Positions 41,970 to 50,174 of a stretch of DNA of 64,000 nt are shown here, one piece after another. The notes beneath the pieces were generated by a model that saw only the letters and a program-made list of their open reading frames with translations, was not told where the DNA came from and made no database searches. The position numbers and the translations under genes are program-made. The stretch comes from Mariniphaga sp041687215. GTDB lineage: Bacteria > Bacteroidota > Bacteroidia > Bacteroidales > Prolixibacteraceae. The DNA is taken from assembly GCF_041687215.1 (NCBI RefSeq), contig NZ_JAWLCI010000001.1, forward strand, positions 186,001 through 250,000. Direction: 5' to 3'. Position 1 is the stretch's first letter; each line of letters begins with the position of its first letter.

Positions 41970-42590
41970 TTACTTCATTTCCAACAGTGCTGTACCTTCC
42001 GACTCCGTTGCAACCACATCGAAATCGAGAGTAAACGTGTCGTAAATCAGATTATCACCCAGGTCGGAAAAAAATTTGCCAGACCTGAATTTAATATCGT
42101 ATAATGTACGATCAACATCCATTTTTCCTTTGGCTCTAAGATTATCACCATCAATAACCACCTCTGCGTCAAAATTTACCGGATTGTTAATTCCTTTAAT
42201 AATTAAACTGCCGGCAAAAGAATGAGTGGTCCCCGATTTATGTTTTACTTCTTTAATAACCAAAGTTGATACCGGGTGTTTGTCAACCGAAAAGAAATCG
42301 TCAGATTTTAGGTGGCCAACGAGCTTTTTATTCATCGATTCATTTGAAAGGTCTTCATTAACAATAGCAGTCATGTCCATCTCAAATGTTCCCGACTTAA
42401 TTTTGTTGCCGTCCACTTCCATATTACCACTTTTTAAATCAATGGTTCCGTAATGTTCTCCGGTTACTTTTTTCCCGCTCCATTTCACTGTGCTGTTCGA
42501 TTTATCCAGCTTGTAATCGGTCGCAAGTACCTGCATAGCAAACACTGCAACCAATGCAATCATTCCTGTTAATTTTCCAATTGTTTTCAT
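41970..42590 (-). CDS. YceI family periplasmic protein
   Basis: A 206-residue exported lipocalin-like protein. ATG 42590 gives a clean signal peptide (MKTIGKLTGMIALVAVFAMQVLA). The body begins with TDYKLDKSNSTVKWSGKKV and continues with the family pattern (GHLKSDDFFSVDKHP, LIIKGINNPVNFDAEV). YceI proteins bind isoprenoid lipids such as polyprenyl chains in the periplasm. It stands alone between two terminators. Confidence 0.9.
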   Translation of the reverse strand: MKTIGKLTGMIALVAVFAMQVLATDYKLDKSNSTVKWSGKKVTGEHYGTIDLKSGNMEVDGNKIKSGTFEMDMTAIVNEDLSNESMNKKLVGHLKSDDFFSVDKHPVSTLVIKEVKHKSGTTHSFAGSLIIKGINNPVNFDAEVVIDGDNLRAKGKMDVDRTLYDIKFRSGKFFSDLGDNLIYDTFTLDFDVVATESEGTALLEMK

Positions 42591-42670
42591 TGTTTTCAAA
42601 TTTTGTTTCAATTTCTGATTTTTAAATTCAATTATAAAAGACAAAAAAGTCTTTAATTTGTTCAAAGCAC

Positions 42671-42699
42671 AAAAAAAAGCAACAGAAACCGTTGCTTTT
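42671..42699 (-). terminator. Terminator after the OsmC gene
   Basis: Perfect arms AAAAGCAAC (42675-42683) and GTTGCTTTT (42691-42699) with a 7-nt loop, followed on the minus strand by a run of eight T. It separates the OsmC gene from the YceI gene. Confidence 0.9.
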
Positions 42700-42722
42700 A
42701 CTCAAACCAGAAGAATTTCAAT

Positions 42723-43139
42723 TTATTCCACTATCCTGATTTCACTTTCTATTTCCATGGCTTTTTTGTAAACGGCAGTTACCCCGCAGTATTTTTCCTC
42801 GGAAAGTTTCACGGCTTTTTCCAGCTTGTCTTTAGGTAAATCTTTTCCTTTAAACTGGTAAATCACCTTCATTTTATTATAATGTTTCGGGTGCTCGTCG
42901 GTTACATCGGCCTCCACAATTACATTAAATGCCTCTGGTTCTACTTTCATCTTTTTCAAAATCATTATTACATCCACTCCGGTACATCCTGCCAGGGCGG
43001 TCAGCATTAATTTTTTTGGCCGGGGACCCAAATCGCTTCCACCCGACTCTTTTGTGGCATCAATTACAACCTTGTGCCCGTCCATATCGGTTTCAAAAGC
43101 AACTTTATCGGTCCAGGCCAAATCTACAACATGTTTCAT
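42723..43139 (-). CDS. OsmC family peroxiredoxin-like protein
   Basis: A 138-residue protein of the OsmC/Ohr fold, which reduces organic hydroperoxides with thiols. Two conserved cysteines are in LAGCTGVD (about 52) and EKYCGVTA (about 118). This spacing fits the YhfA-like subgroup better than classical Ohr. It is transcribed divergently from the Crp/Fnr regulator gene, which may control it. Confidence 0.88.
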   Translation of the reverse strand: MKHVVDLAWTDKVAFETDMDGHKVVIDATKESGGSDLGPRPKKLMLTALAGCTGVDVIMILKKMKVEPEAFNVIVEADVTDEHPKHYNKMKVIYQFKGKDLPKDKLEKAVKLSEEKYCGVTAVYKKAMEIESEIRIVE

Positions 43140-43180
43140 TTTGATATTCTTTTTATTTGTAATTCAACTATTTTGGACAA

Positions 43181-43188
43181 CAAATATA
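43181..43188 (-). promoter_or_regulatory. Promoter -7 box of the OsmC gene
   Basis: TATATTTG on the minus strand fits TAnnTTTG; transcription would start near 43174, 35 nt before ATG 43139. A small dyad, AACTAT-N8-ATAGTT (43197-43216), lies just upstream and could be an operator in this divergent region. On the plus strand TATCTTTA at 43239-43246 is a weaker box for the Crp gene. Confidence 0.45.
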
Positions 43189-43317
43189 CAACATACAACT
43201 ATCTATATAAATAGTTTTTCAAATATTAAGTGAAATTGTATCTTTAGGGTCTTTAACAAACTGAAAGGCACTGCCTGCGGGCAGAAAACAGGCGAATAAC
43301 TTTAACAATCAGCGAAA

Positions 43318-44019
43318 ATGAGAAGTATTATAAAAAGGCCAACCGAAGAAGAAACCGATTTGAGTGGATTTCAGTTATTTAAAAAACTGGACGAGGAGGA
43401 GTTTAACCGTTTGAATTATGAAAAAACCTGTTCGCTTTATAAAAAAGGCACAGTAATTTACCGCGAGGGCAGCAGGCTTACAGGCTTTTTCTGTGTTACC
43501 CGCGGAATTGTAAAGATTTTTAAAACTGGAATTGACGGAAAAGAACAAATCATCAGGTTTGCCAAGCGTGGAGAAATAATTGCCTACCGTTCGCTGTTGA
43601 GCCAGGAGCTGGCCTGTACCACCGCCAAAGTGATTGATGAAGCGGTTTTGTGCCACATTCCTTACCAAACACTTCTTTTCCTGATTAAAAACAACTGGCA
43701 GTTTTCTCATCACATGCTGCAAATTGTTTGCCGCGAACTGCGCGAAGCCAATGATTATATTACCGACATTGCCCAGAAAACCGTGCGTGAACGGCTTGCA
43801 GAAGTTTTATTGCTGCTGAAGGAAAACTTTGAACTGGACAACCAGAATACCTTGCAAATTTCGCTCACACGCGAAGAACTTGCCAACATGGTGGGAACAG
43901 CTACCGAGTCGGTCATCAGATTGCTTTCTGAATTTAAACAAGATAAACTGATAGAGCTGCAGGGCCGAAAAATCAAATTTCTGGATACACCCGGACTGCG
44001 ACGTGTTGCCAATATTTAA
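43318..44019 (+). CDS. Crp/Fnr family transcription regulator
   Basis: A 233-residue regulator: a cyclic-nucleotide-binding-type beta-roll (about 18-140), a long dimerisation helix, and a winged helix-turn-helix (about 165-225; ISLTREELANMVGTATESVIRLLSEFK). It lacks the N-terminal cysteine cluster of FNR, and the roll does not show the full cAMP-binding Arg-Ser pair, so the ligand is unknown. It is followed after 5 bp by a methyltransferase gene and diverges from the OsmC gene, suggesting a stress or redox role. Confidence 0.9.
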   Translation: MRSIIKRPTEEETDLSGFQLFKKLDEEEFNRLNYEKTCSLYKKGTVIYREGSRLTGFFCVTRGIVKIFKTGIDGKEQIIRFAKRGEIIAYRSLLSQELACTTAKVIDEAVLCHIPYQTLLFLIKNNWQFSHHMLQIVCRELREANDYITDIAQKTVRERLAEVLLLLKENFELDNQNTLQISLTREELANMVGTATESVIRLLSEFKQDKLIELQGRKIKFLDTPGLRRVANI

Positions 44020-44024
44020 ACTCC

Positions 44025-44807
44025 ATGCAGGAACGCCACCAGGATAAAAAAAGGTACTTTAGCGAACAGGCACGTACCACTCAAAAGCATGTTATTCCTT
44101 ACCTGGAAAATTTATTAAAAATAGGGCCGGAAACTGAAGTTCTTGAAATTGGTTGTGCCGAAGCCGGAAATCTGAAACCATTTCTTGATTTGGACTGCAA
44201 AGTTACCGGAGTTGACATTTCGTGCGGAAGAATTGAACTGGCCAGGGAATTTTTTGCTGACCATCCGAAAAAAGAAAATCTGGAACTGATTTGCGAAGAC
44301 ATTTACAAAGCTGATTTAAAAGGCAAAACTTTTGATTTGGTGATGATGCGCGATGTGATTGAACACATTCCCAACCAGGAAAAGTTTATGGGTTACGTGA
44401 AAAAATTCCTGAAACCGGATGGAAAGTTTTTCCTGGGATTTCCACCATGGCAAAATCCGTTTGGCGGCCACCAGCAAATTTGCACCAGCAAAGTTTTGTC
44501 AAAACTGCCTTATTTTCATTTGCTGCCCACACCTGTTTATAAACTGATATTGAAAACTTTCGAAAAGAATAAAGCACGGGTGGAAGGTTTAATTGAGATA
44601 AAAGAAACCGGAATTTCAATTGACCGTTTTGAACGAACTCTGAAAAGAGAAAATTACACCATTGAAAAGCGTACCTTCTTTTTTATCAACCCAAATTACG
44701 AAACCAAATTCGGTTTAAAGCCCCGGAAGCAGGCCGGTTTAATTTCCGCTATTCCGTGGGTTCGCAACTTTTTTACTACGGCTGCATATTATGTTGTTTC
44801 GAAGTAA
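44025..44807 (+). CDS. Class I SAM-dependent methyltransferase
   Basis: A 260-residue methyltransferase. Motif I is VLEIGCAEAGNLKPF (about 38-52), the acidic loop is VTGVDIS, and DLVMMRDVIEHIPNQEKF is the motif IV region of the UbiE/small-molecule type. The substrate is not evident. The C-terminal 90 residues are longer than usual and may bind the acceptor. It is co-transcribed with the Crp/Fnr gene and converges on higA 6 bp away. Confidence 0.85.
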   Translation: MQERHQDKKRYFSEQARTTQKHVIPYLENLLKIGPETEVLEIGCAEAGNLKPFLDLDCKVTGVDISCGRIELAREFFADHPKKENLELICEDIYKADLKGKTFDLVMMRDVIEHIPNQEKFMGYVKKFLKPDGKFFLGFPPWQNPFGGHQQICTSKVLSKLPYFHLLPTPVYKLILKTFEKNKARVEGLIEIKETGISIDRFERTLKRENYTIEKRTFFFINPNYETKFGLKPRKQAGLISAIPWVRNFFTTAAYYVVSK

Positions 44808-44813
44808 ATGCCT

Positions 44814-45275
44814 TTAAACTATTGCTGCCCTGCTTGTCAGATAATCTTTAATGGATGAAACTCTCAAAAGTTTTTGCCTTTTTTTCTCCTCAAGTTGAAT
44901 GTCTTTATTTCCAACAATCAAGGATTCCAAAGGGATTCCAAGATATTTGTTCAATAAAGTAATCATTTTCAGGGTTAATGCCCTTTTCCCGTTTAATACT
45001 TCAGAAACTCTCGTTTCACCTCCCAACAATGGAGCAATATCAATTTGCTTCAGGTTCATTTGTTCCATCCTGAAACGAATAGCCTCGATGGGAGTAGGAA
45101 CATCCATTTTGTAATGTTCCTGTTCATATTTTTCGATTAATAATGAAAGAAGCTCAAGTTCCTGCCCTTCAGAACTTTCCGGTTCAATAAGTTCAGATTT
45201 ACTGTTTATAATAGAATAAACCCGTTTGCATGCCTCGTTATACTCCTTTTCTGTTTTCAATACTTTAATCTTCAT
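44814..45275 (-). CDS. higA: HigA-type antitoxin with helix-turn-helix
   Basis: A 153-residue antitoxin of the long HigA class. The N-terminal helical part (about 1-65) should wrap the toxin. The helix-turn-helix (about 68-125; RFRMEQMNLKQIDIAPLLGGETRVSEVLNGKRALTLKMITLLNKYLG) binds DNA. It overlaps the toxin gene by 11 bp, so translation is coupled. The operator dyad at 45596 is its likely binding site. Confidence 0.88.
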   Translation of the reverse strand: MKIKVLKTEKEYNEACKRVYSIINSKSELIEPESSEGQELELLSLLIEKYEQEHYKMDVPTPIEAIRFRMEQMNLKQIDIAPLLGGETRVSEVLNGKRALTLKMITLLNKYLGIPLESLIVGNKDIQLEEKKRQKLLRVSSIKDYLTSRAAIV

Positions 45276-45576
45276 AACTTACTGTATTTACATCTATTTT
45301 ATCGTATTCTATGTGGGTGCCAAACCACACAATAAAAACTATTTTCAATTTGTATTCAACATCAACAACTAACCGGAAATCATTGCCTTTTATATTGAAG
45401 ACCACTCTTTTTGAATTAATGATACTAGCGTTTCTGTACTTTGCTTTTAATTCATTCACATTATTCCAGTTTGAATATTGTACTTCATAAATCCAGGCAC
45501 TTAATGGTCCGGTGGCGGACCTGTATTTACTCAACCTGCAATATTCCCTGAGTGTTTTTTCTTTTATAATTCTCAT
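45265..45576 (-). CDS. higB: HigB-type mRNA interferase toxin
   Basis: A 103-residue toxin of the RelE-fold HigB family. It starts MRIIKEKTLREYCRL, continues with PLSAWIYEVQYSNWNNVNELKAKYRNAS and VVFNIKGNDFRLVVDVEYKLKIVFIVWFGTHIEYDKID, all typical of the family. It cleaves mRNA on the ribosome. The toxin-first order is normal for higBA. The promoter box lies so close that the mRNA should be nearly leaderless. Confidence 0.9.
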   Translation of the reverse strand: MRIIKEKTLREYCRLSKYRSATGPLSAWIYEVQYSNWNNVNELKAKYRNASIINSKRVVFNIKGNDFRLVVDVEYKLKIVFIVWFGTHIEYDKIDVNTVSYED

Positions 45577-45582
45577 GGATTA

Positions 45583-45615
45583 CAAATATAAGAAAAGTTA
45601 CCCTATTTGGTAACT
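45583..45615 (-). promoter_or_regulatory. higBA promoter and operator
   Basis: TATATTTG (minus strand, 45583-45590) is the -7 box. Just upstream, AGTTACC-N6-GGTAACT (45596-45615) is a perfect 7-bp-arm dyad placed between the -7 and -33 positions. A repressor such as HigA bound there would block RNA polymerase. Transcription would start within a few nt of the toxin ATG at 45576. Confidence 0.7.
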
Positions 45616-45634
45616 AAGTTTATACTTTTTTATT

Positions 45635-46825
45635 CTACCTTCCTATCCACTCTTCGGGATTGAGTTTCTGATTCTCTTTCCAAATTTGAAATTTTAAAAC
45701 TGATTTGTTTCCGTCTTCGAAATCGGTGTAAACCGTGCCAATGTTTTGCCGTACAGTAACTTTTTCGCCTTTTTTTACTGTTACTTCAAGCAAATTGGAA
45801 TAAACGGTAAGAAAGTTTCCGTGCCTGATAATTACGGCTGAATTTCCACCGGAAATACCAAAAACCCGCGATACTTCGCCATTAAAAACCGCACGTACTT
45901 TTGAGCCAGGTTCGGTGGAAATATTGATTCCATTGTTTCTAATCTGTACATTTTCCAAAACCGGATGGCGGTGTATGCCAAACCGTTCGGTAATCACACC
46001 ACGTTCAACCGGCCATGGCAACCGCTGTTTGTTCTGTTCAAAATTTTCGCCCACCAGCAATTGTTCGGGAGTAAGCGCATAAGCAGGTTCTCCGGCCTCG
46101 CGGTTTTTACGGGCTTCCTCCTCAATCATTCGTTGGATTTCCCGCTCAAGTTGTTGCTCAATACTACGCTGTTGCTGCAGTTTTTGTCGTAAGTCCTGTT
46201 GCTGGTTTTTTAACTTCTGAATTTCACGGCTTTGCTGATTTTTTTCTCTGGCAAGTTTTTGCCTTTCATTTTGTGTTTCGGCAAGTAATTGTTGGCGGGT
46301 TGCTTTCAGGTTTTCAAGGTTTTCGGCCTTTTCATTCAGCAACTGCTGTAAAGTTTTCATAATAGCAGCCTGGTTATTCCTGAATTGAGTATATCTTCTC
46401 ATGTAAAGCAGCCGTCTGTATGCCTGGTTGAAATTGTCAGCAGAAAGTAGAAATAACAGTTGGTTGCCTGCATTTCTGCTCAAATAAGCCAGCCTGATTA
46501 GCTGTGCATACTCGGCTTTCATTTTTTCAAGATCTTCTGTAAGCATTTCAACAACCAGGTTATTGTTCTGAATAAATTCCTGATATAATTTGATTTCGGA
46601 GGTCAGATTCGAAATAATTGTATTGCGCTGGTTGATGTTGTTATTTAATAGTTGCAGGCCATTAAGCGATGCCTTTTCTTTTTGCTGTACCTGATTTAAC
46701 AGCCGTGAAGTCATTTCAATTTCTTTTGCAGCATTTTCTTTTTGTTGCTGCAAATCGGAAAGGGACTGCGCCAGTGCAGAAACCTGAAAGATTAAAAGTA
46801 TGCCCGCAAGTGCCAGTGTCCTCAT
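45635..46825 (-). CDS. EnvC-like murein hydrolase activator
   Basis: A 396-residue exported protein with signal peptide ending near SALAQ, a very long coiled coil (about 20-245) and a C-terminal LytM (M23-fold) domain (about 265-396; WPVERGVITERFGIHRHPVLENV). The zinc ligands of active LytM enzymes are missing: the HxGxD position reads NNGIN and the HxH position reads LKFQIW. It should therefore be a non-catalytic activator of amidases at the division site, as EnvC is. It ends a four-gene minus-strand run with dUTPase, TPR and DUF4292. Confidence 0.88.
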   Translation of the reverse strand: MRTLALAGILLIFQVSALAQSLSDLQQQKENAAKEIEMTSRLLNQVQQKEKASLNGLQLLNNNINQRNTIISNLTSEIKLYQEFIQNNNLVVEMLTEDLEKMKAEYAQLIRLAYLSRNAGNQLLFLLSADNFNQAYRRLLYMRRYTQFRNNQAAIMKTLQQLLNEKAENLENLKATRQQLLAETQNERQKLAREKNQQSREIQKLKNQQQDLRQKLQQQRSIEQQLEREIQRMIEEEARKNREAGEPAYALTPEQLLVGENFEQNKQRLPWPVERGVITERFGIHRHPVLENVQIRNNGINISTEPGSKVRAVFNGEVSRVFGISGGNSAVIIRHGNFLTVYSNLLEVTVKKGEKVTVRQNIGTVYTDFEDGNKSVLKFQIWKENQKLNPEEWIGR

Positions 46826-46861
46826 ATCCTGATGGATTTCCGGATTATTATTTTGTACCTG

Positions 46862-47752
46862 TTAACGTGCCCTGATTCGTTGATAACTGTCGGGAATATT
46901 TATATCAATCGAATCTATGTTTTCAGTTGAAAAACCGTTCAGTTTAATTTTCAGTTCTGTAGTTTCGTCGGGCGATACCATCTTCAAGTCGATGGAACCC
47001 GGGTAATCCTTTTTTTCAACGCGTTCAAAATCACTGAAATTCACTTCCAGATTCCACTCATTCTGCGGATCATCAAAAATCAGTTTTTCAAGAACAAAAC
47101 TCCGGGGATTGAAATACATGGTACGAACAATATTGTTTTCAAAGGTTTCGTCAAAATTGGAAGCCTGCAGTCCGCGCCCGGAAATAAAACTTTTTAATCC
47201 TCCGGTTTTTACATTTTGTGCGTTGTTGGCCGTTTGCAAAACATATTTTCCTTCCTGAATAAAAGTATTGTACTTTGAGTTGTTGTTTTTCGAATAAGAA
47301 AAAACAGCTTGATTTGAAATAATGGCCTGAATGGTTTCAAAAGAAAGGTCAAAATTGAGCAAACTGCTTAAAAATGAATAATCGCCTTCAAAATAATTTT
47401 TGTCGATGTAATTAACGTAAGTTAAATTGCCCGGAGTAAGAAGAATTCGGCCAACGGGAATATTTATTTTACTGATTAACGCCAGAATTTTATCGTCTTT
47501 CCGGGCTTTCAGGTTTGCCCTGAAACTGGTTTTGGAATGGCTGTTTGAAAACTGTACATTAATTCGGCGAATGGTTAAATCGGAATAATCAAATGCATTT
47601 TGCTCCACCTGCTCAAGCAATTTTTCGGCCGACAAGGGCCTGATTCGCTCTGTGGTTAAATCGCGGGAAGTGCGGCACGATGAGAACCCCACTACCAGCA
47701 AAAAAAGCACAAAAAAAACCCTTCTGTTTTTATCCGTGAATAACTTCTTCAT
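46862..47752 (-). CDS. DUF4292 lipoprotein
   Basis: A 296-residue lipoprotein with lipobox GFSSC at about 22-26. The rest (ALISKINIPVGRILLTPGNLTYVNY and FSDFERV) follows the DUF4292 family, which resembles LolA/LolB-type lipid-binding half-barrels. A role in lipoprotein or lipid transport to the outer membrane is possible but not proven. It starts directly after the TPR stop codon and is 37 bp from the envC-like gene, in a conserved Bacteroidota cluster. Confidence 0.85.
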   Translation of the reverse strand: MKKLFTDKNRRVFFVLFLLVVGFSSCRTSRDLTTERIRPLSAEKLLEQVEQNAFDYSDLTIRRINVQFSNSHSKTSFRANLKARKDDKILALISKINIPVGRILLTPGNLTYVNYIDKNYFEGDYSFLSSLLNFDLSFETIQAIISNQAVFSYSKNNNSKYNTFIQEGKYVLQTANNAQNVKTGGLKSFISGRGLQASNFDETFENNIVRTMYFNPRSFVLEKLIFDDPQNEWNLEVNFSDFERVEKKDYPGSIDLKMVSPDETTELKIKLNGFSTENIDSIDINIPDSYQRIRAR

Positions 47753-49531
47753 TTACTCAGCGTAATAATTGCGTTCCTGTATTTTTTTATCCAGAAGTTC
47801 TGAAACCTCACCCAAATCTTTAGCTTTTTGCCAGTATTTTATGGCCTCTTCAGTTTGTTCAAGTTTAAAAAGAATATCGCCGTAATGCTCTAAAAGGGTT
47901 GCATTATCCTCGCCTCCGTTTTTAATGGCCGATTCCATATAAAACTTTGCCAGTTTGTATTCTCCTTTTTTAAACAGCACCCAGGCATACGTATCAAGAT
48001 ATGTTGAATTTTCGGGAAACCGCTCAATTACTTTACCGCTCATTTGCTCTGCTTTACTCAGGTTTTCACCTGTAAGTGACAAATAGTACGCGTAATTATT
48101 CAGGGCGATGTGGTTATCGGGATCCAGTTCAACCGATTTATCAAACAACTCAAAGGCGTCCTCCATATTTCCCGATTTATAAAGTGCTTCGCCTTTCAAC
48201 ATTAAAAACTGACCTTCCATACGTTTGTTGTCTAAAACGTACATGAGGCCTTCGTCTGAAACAGTAATCGTTTCGTCGTATTTTTCAAGTTGAATACAAG
48301 CCACGGCATTCAGAAAATAAATCTGCGGCTGGTTCGGGAACAAATCCATTGCATCGGTACTGTGTTCGTAAAGAGCTTGCCAGTCTTGCAAATCATTATC
48401 TATAAAAAGTACACGTTCCCATAAAATGTAATCATTCTTTTCAATTTCAAGAGCCTTTAACAATTCGCTGCGTGCTTCTTCCAGTTTCCCGCTTTTTAAA
48501 AGGCTTTCGGCCCTTACGGTGTAAACAATATGCTCGTTGGGGTGAGACTCCAGCAAAATATCAATCAACTCATTTTCCTGCTCTGGCTGAATACCAGACT
48601 GAGCCGGATTGGCTGTTAACATCATATAAAGTTGAAGTTTGGTCTGCAAATCAACATCCTGGCTCCGAAAACCCATTTTTGTTTCTTCAAACGAATTTTC
48701 CATTTCGCCGTTTTGCAGGTAATAATTGGCCAGAGAAAAGTGTACAAAACCGTTTTCAGGATCTATTTCCTGAATTTTCCGGTAATATTTTAACGCGTTA
48801 ACTGAATCGCCCTGGCTTTGAAAAAGATCGGCCATTAAGCCGTAATATTTCGGATCATTGGGGTTACTTTCAATCAGTTTTTCAATTTCCCCAAAAGCTT
48901 TTTCCACCTCGCCATTTTCAACATACAATTGTTGTTTCGAAACCGCAATCTGCTCATTCACACCCACTTTTTCTTCCAGTTTGCTGTAGGCATTAATGGC
49001 CTCCGGAATTTTGTTGGCATTGGAAAGCAATGCAGCTCTCATATACAAAAATTCGAGGTTTTCGGGCTCTTGTTGCAAAAGTTTGTCATAAATTGCTGCG
49101 GCATCATTAAATCGCTGGGTTTGCTGATAAATTTGAGCCAGCAGCAAACTGTACCATTTGTTTCCGGGATTGAGTTGAATGGCTTTTTCCAGAAGAAGGG
49201 AAGCGCTTGTAAAATCATTATTTTCAGCATGAATGGTTGCCAGTTCGTACATGGCTGCCGAGGAATTTGGATTTATTTCGAGGCACCCCGATAAAAGTTG
49301 AATGGCTTTTTGCGGATTTCCCAGGCTTTTTTCTTTTATCGCTTCAACAAACAGATAATCAAATTCCATTTGTTTCTTTTCTTCAATTGGAAGCTCTTTA
49401 TCGTTTATTTCAACTTCCTCAATTTCTGAATTTTCAATACTATTCTGCGTAATACCTTTTGTTCCTGAACAGGCAAATATAATTCCTGGCAGCAGGAACA
49501 TCAGCATCCATTTTATCATTGTATTATTCAT
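47753..49531 (-). CDS. TPR-repeat lipoprotein
   Basis: A 592-residue lipoprotein. ATG 49531 starts a signal peptide with lipobox IFAC at about 18-21 (a TTG four codons earlier is possible). The mature protein is almost wholly tetratricopeptide repeats, for example NSSAAMYELATIHAENNDFTSASLLLEKAI and NHIALNNYAYYLSLTG. I estimate about twelve repeats. Such proteins scaffold envelope complexes. It is in one operon with DUF4292 and the EnvC-like gene. Confidence 0.88.
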   Translation of the reverse strand: MNNTMIKWMLMFLLPGIIFACSGTKGITQNSIENSEIEEVEINDKELPIEEKKQMEFDYLFVEAIKEKSLGNPQKAIQLLSGCLEINPNSSAAMYELATIHAENNDFTSASLLLEKAIQLNPGNKWYSLLLAQIYQQTQRFNDAAAIYDKLLQQEPENLEFLYMRAALLSNANKIPEAINAYSKLEEKVGVNEQIAVSKQQLYVENGEVEKAFGEIEKLIESNPNDPKYYGLMADLFQSQGDSVNALKYYRKIQEIDPENGFVHFSLANYYLQNGEMENSFEETKMGFRSQDVDLQTKLQLYMMLTANPAQSGIQPEQENELIDILLESHPNEHIVYTVRAESLLKSGKLEEARSELLKALEIEKNDYILWERVLFIDNDLQDWQALYEHSTDAMDLFPNQPQIYFLNAVACIQLEKYDETITVSDEGLMYVLDNKRMEGQFLMLKGEALYKSGNMEDAFELFDKSVELDPDNHIALNNYAYYLSLTGENLSKAEQMSGKVIERFPENSTYLDTYAWVLFKKGEYKLAKFYMESAIKNGGEDNATLLEHYGDILFKLEQTEEAIKYWQKAKDLGEVSELLDKKIQERNYYAE

Positions 49532-49630
49532 TTTTTCTATCAAATTTTCAAAAGAAAATACTTTGGAACTTCATCTATTTTCCTGGAAATTAAACGAAAT
49601 ATCAGGTATGAAATTTTTCCAAACTATTTA

Positions 49631-50065
49631 TTAATTTTTCCCTGTGTGGCCAAAACCGCCAGCTCCTCTTTGTGTTTCGCCCAACACTTCAACCAAATTC
49701 CATTCCACAGTTTCGTGTGATGCAATTATCATTTGGCAAATTCGCTCGCCATTTTCAATAACAAAATCGTCGTTGGAAAGATTTACAAGAATCACCCTTA
49801 TTTCGCCTCTGTAATCGGCATCAATAGTTCCAGGTGTGTTTAACACGGTAATTCCTTTTTTTATGGCCAGCCCGCTACGTGGTCTTATTTGAGCCTCGTA
49901 ACCTTTTGGCAATTCAATATATAACCCCGTTGGAATCAGTTTACGTTCGAGCGGTTTCAAAACCACAGGCTCCGTTAAATATGCGCGTAAATCCATTCCT
50001 GCCGAAAGTTCTGTACTATATTCCGGCAGCGGATTGTTCGATTCATTTACTATTTTAACAAACAT
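49631..50065 (-). CDS. dut: dUTP diphosphatase
   Basis: A 144-residue trimeric dUTPase that hydrolyses dUTP to dUMP, keeping uracil out of DNA. All five motifs are visible: AGMDLRA, RPRSGLAIKKGI, TIDADYRGEI, ERICQMII and RGAGGFGHTGKN. The length is normal. It is upstream of the TPR gene on the same strand, about 100 bp away. Confidence 0.96.
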   Translation of the reverse strand: MFVKIVNESNNPLPEYSTELSAGMDLRAYLTEPVVLKPLERKLIPTGLYIELPKGYEAQIRPRSGLAIKKGITVLNTPGTIDADYRGEIRVILVNLSNDDFVIENGERICQMIIASHETVEWNLVEVLGETQRGAGGFGHTGKN

Positions 50066-50174
50066 TAATCAGCTTTTTTTAAAGACCCGCTAAGATAGAA
50101 TTTTTAAAACAGACCTCCTTGGCATTAACAATATTTATAAAATTAGTGGTTCGATTCAATGATTTGGTTAACAA

